A stretch of DNA of 8,046 bases. Origin: Desulfobacteraceae bacterium (GTDB taxonomy: Bacteria > Desulfobacterota > Desulfobacteria > Desulfobacterales > UBA5616). The stretch is taken from assembly GCA_030620375.1 (NCBI GenBank), contig JAUXEW010000129.1, forward strand, positions 1-8,046, given 5' to 3'. The notes under the pieces were generated by a model. The model searched no databases and was not told where the DNA came from. It saw nothing but the letters and a program-made list of their open reading frames with translations. The first letter of the stretch is position 1, and every line of letters starts with the position of its first letter. The position numbers and the translations under genes are program-made. Below, piece by piece: positions 7,158 to 8,046 of the stretch.

Positions 7158-7198
7158 ATTCTACGGAATTCACTCGCTGTTTTCAGTTCAAAAAGGAA

Positions 7199-7227
7199 CC
7201 TATAATCATAAAGAAAAATCATGTCAA
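7199..7227 (-). promoter_or_regulatory. Sigma-70-like promoter for the RsbRD_N gene and probably dsrMKJOP
   Basis: On the minus strand there is a perfect -35 box TTGACA (7222-7227), a 17-nt spacer, and a -10 box TATAGG (7199-7204, four of six consensus bases). Transcription would start near 7192, giving a leader of about 35 nt before the ATG at 7157. The flanks are AT-rich. Since no better promoter is visible ahead of dsrM, this could drive the whole unit, reading through the palindromic leader at 6439-6638. Confidence 0.6.
7201..7206 (+). promoter_or_regulatory. Possible plus-strand -10 box TATAAT
   Basis: A perfect TATAAT faces the small GTG-started frame at 7279. It overlaps the -10 box of the opposite-strand promoter by four bases. 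The matching -35 position (around 7178-7184, TGTTTT) is poor, so it is only a candidate. If used, transcription would begin near 7213, leaving a leader of about 65 nt. Confidence 0.3.
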
Positions 7228-7278
7228 GAACAAAAAATTAAAACCGATAATGATGAAAAAATCTAAAGGAGAATAGAA

Positions 7279-7344
7279 GTGGTTGTATTGCCCGTTATCG
7301 GTGGCGTGCTGTGGATGGTGAATTATCGAATCCCTTTTGTCTGA
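7279..7344 (+). CDS. Possible small membrane peptide, TGA-interrupted or remnant
   Basis: A GTG at 7279 has a strong ribosome binding site AAAGGAG (7265-7271) 7 nt upstream. It opens a 21-residue hydrophobic peptide containing GGVLWMVNYRIPF, ending at TGA (7342-7344). The same frame then stays open for 28 codons, including an ATG at 7354 with GAGGTG ahead of it, to TAA at 7429-7431, which shares bases with the stop of the convergent PilZ gene. The peptide resembles the start of short one- or two-helix membrane proteins with an LLWLVN-YIP-like motif, from memory. It could be a real tiny peptide, a gene broken by TGA, a selenocysteine codon, or chance. No convincing selenocysteine insertion hairpin was found. 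The rest of 7158-7427 holds only the promoter elements listed. Confidence 0.3.
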   Translation: MVVLPVIGGVLWMVNYRIPFV

Positions 7345-7427
7345 GGTGCCGTTATGAGCCTTGTGTCGCCGGTAGCGGTTCAGCAAATGAAGATCACCGG
7401 CAAGCCCTTCGCCTTTGACCCCACCAA

Positions 7428-7826
7428 TTAACGCTTGGTTTTTGAAATAAATTTGACACCGATGCCTTCCGATTCCGTTCTGACAATTTCCGCTGCCATT
7501 CGAATCTGGCTTTCGTTGTTTCGATCCGGAATATTCACCATAATCATTTGCCCGATTGTAAAAAATTCTTCCGTTTCAATGAACATCCCGGTAGTGCTGA
7601 TGTCCTTGATGTTGCCGGTGTAAGTGTAATTTTTAAAATCAAAATAAACGGGCTTATTATAAGAACTCCGGTGATCTTGCCGGTTCATCGTAGAATCTTC
7701 GTCCAATACGGATTCTTCTAACTGATTTAACAACGCCAGCCGTTTCTCAGGAGGCATTTCGATAAGCAACTTGAGCAATTGAACGAGCGTATTTTCATCT
7801 TCCGGCCCCCGGTCAGAATTATTCAT
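7428..7826 (-). CDS. PilZ-domain protein, probable c-di-GMP receptor
   Basis: This 132-residue cytoplasmic protein has a helical N-terminal segment (about 13-45, leucine- and glutamate-rich) and a C-terminal PilZ beta-barrel (about 48-130). Both c-di-GMP signature motifs are present: RxxxR as R49-QDH-R53 and DxSxxG as D75-IS-TT-G80. It is therefore likely to bind c-di-GMP, though its output partner is unknown. The start at 7826 is chosen because AAAGGG lies upstream and because its ATG overlaps the stop of the preceding PilZ gene (ATGA), implying coupled translation. The frame extends upstream to 7910, but those 28 residues lie inside the neighbouring PilZ gene and are not family-like. Motility, adhesion or polysaccharide control are possible roles. 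Confidence 0.85.
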   Translation of the reverse strand: MNNSDRGPEDENTLVQLLKLLIEMPPEKRLALLNQLEESVLDEDSTMNRQDHRSSYNKPVYFDFKNYTYTGNIKDISTTGMFIETEEFFTIGQMIMVNIPDRNNESQIRMAAEIVRTESEGIGVKFISKTKR

Positions 7827-8046
7827 GTATTTCCCTTTGAGACCTTTGTAATGAATTCCACACCTACCCAATAGAAAAACGCCGGATACCCGGGTAATTT
7901 TTTGCACCACTTAACTTCGGCTATTCCTTTGTCTTGAATATGGGGTAAAAACTCATCCGGTTGTTCTTCTTCCATTATAATCTTGATTTTCGATCCCGGC
8001 CGCATGGCGTATCCCGTTTCAAAGCACAACCCACCGTCACTGTAAT
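7823..8046 (-). CDS. PilZ-domain protein, 5' part outside the window
   Basis: The frame stays open to the window edge, so only the last 74 or so residues are visible. The visible part begins YSDGGLCFET, the typical continuation of the PilZ NxSxGG motif, followed by AMRPGSKIKI and a closing strand WVGVEFI. It is the C-terminal half of a PilZ barrel; the RxxxR part lies beyond the edge. A TTG at 8029 encodes the Leu inside the motif and is not a start. The stop overlaps the ATG of the next PilZ gene by ATGA, so both belong to one transcript. Confidence 0.8.
   Translation of the reverse strand, partial: YSDGGLCFETGYAMRPGSKIKIIMEEEQPDEFLPHIQDKGIAEVKWCKKLPGYPAFFYWVGVEFITKVSKGNT

Noticed and set aside
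7342..7385. Selenocysteine insertion element after the TGA at 7342
   Set aside because: Only a short stem with internal mismatches can be drawn, and the loop lacks a clear bacterial SECIS pattern; kept only as a possibility in the finding.
7428..7910. PilZ gene starting at 7910
   Set aside because: The extra 28 residues lie in the upstream PilZ gene and show no family features; the ATG at 7826 with AAAGGG and an ATGA overlap fits better.
7823..8029. Complete small gene starting with TTG at 8029
   Set aside because: The frame is open to the window edge and the TTG encodes the Leu within a PilZ GGLCFET motif, so the gene is 5'-truncated by the window, not short.
1..8046. CRISPR array, tRNA or rRNA genes
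   Set aside because: No regularly spaced repeats, cloverleaf-like segments or rRNA signature sequences were seen on either strand.

Overview
The window looks like part of the chromosome of a sulfate-reducing bacterium of the Desulfobacterota, probably a Desulfobacterales-like lineage. The main reason is a complete dsrMKJOP operon on the minus strand. It has the compact M-K-J-O-P order typical of sulfate reducers, with no dsrL between K and J as found in sulfur oxidisers. Every protein-coding gene recognised with confidence is on the minus strand, so transcription runs from high to low coordinates.

Layout, in the direction of transcription. At 8046-7428 are two PilZ-domain (c-di-GMP receptor type) genes. 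The first is cut by the window edge, and the two are coupled by an ATGA overlap. At 7427-7158 is an intergenic region with a good minus-strand sigma-70-like promoter (TTGACA, 17 nt, TATAGG). On the plus strand it also has a back-to-back TATAAT and a small GTG-started reading frame interrupted by TGA. At 7157-6639 is an RsbRD_N-type helical domain protein, the first gene after that promoter. At 6638-6439 is a 200-bp leader rich in inverted repeats. At 6438-1449 come dsrM, dsrK, dsrJ, dsrO and dsrP, tightly packed: M-K 3 nt apart, K/J overlapping by 8 nt, J/O overlapping by 1 nt, and O-P 7 nt apart. At 1448-1340 is a spacer with a REP-like palindrome. At 1339-791 is a zinc-ribbon Nudix hydrolase, and at 768-295 a MaoC-like (R)-hydratase-type protein. 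The last 294 bp have no gene but contain a 142-bp imperfect palindrome flanked by an 8-bp direct repeat, which looks like an inserted MITE-type element.

How the genes work together: DsrM (haem b membrane subunit) and DsrK (cytoplasmic HdrD-like Fe-S subunit) form the module that exchanges electrons between the menaquinone pool and the DsrC persulfide/trisulfide cycle of dissimilatory sulfite reduction. DsrJ (triheme cytochrome c), DsrO (Tat-exported ferredoxin-like protein) and DsrP (NrfD-like quinone-interacting membrane protein) form the periplasm-facing module. The RsbRD_N protein at the head of the unit is a candidate sensor or regulator. The Nudix and MaoC genes downstream look like general metabolic or housekeeping genes.

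The observations most worth following up are the MITE-like palindrome, the leading RsbRD_N gene with its promoter, the small TGA-interrupted plus-strand reading frame, and a coherent loss of one Fe-S cluster site in DsrO.
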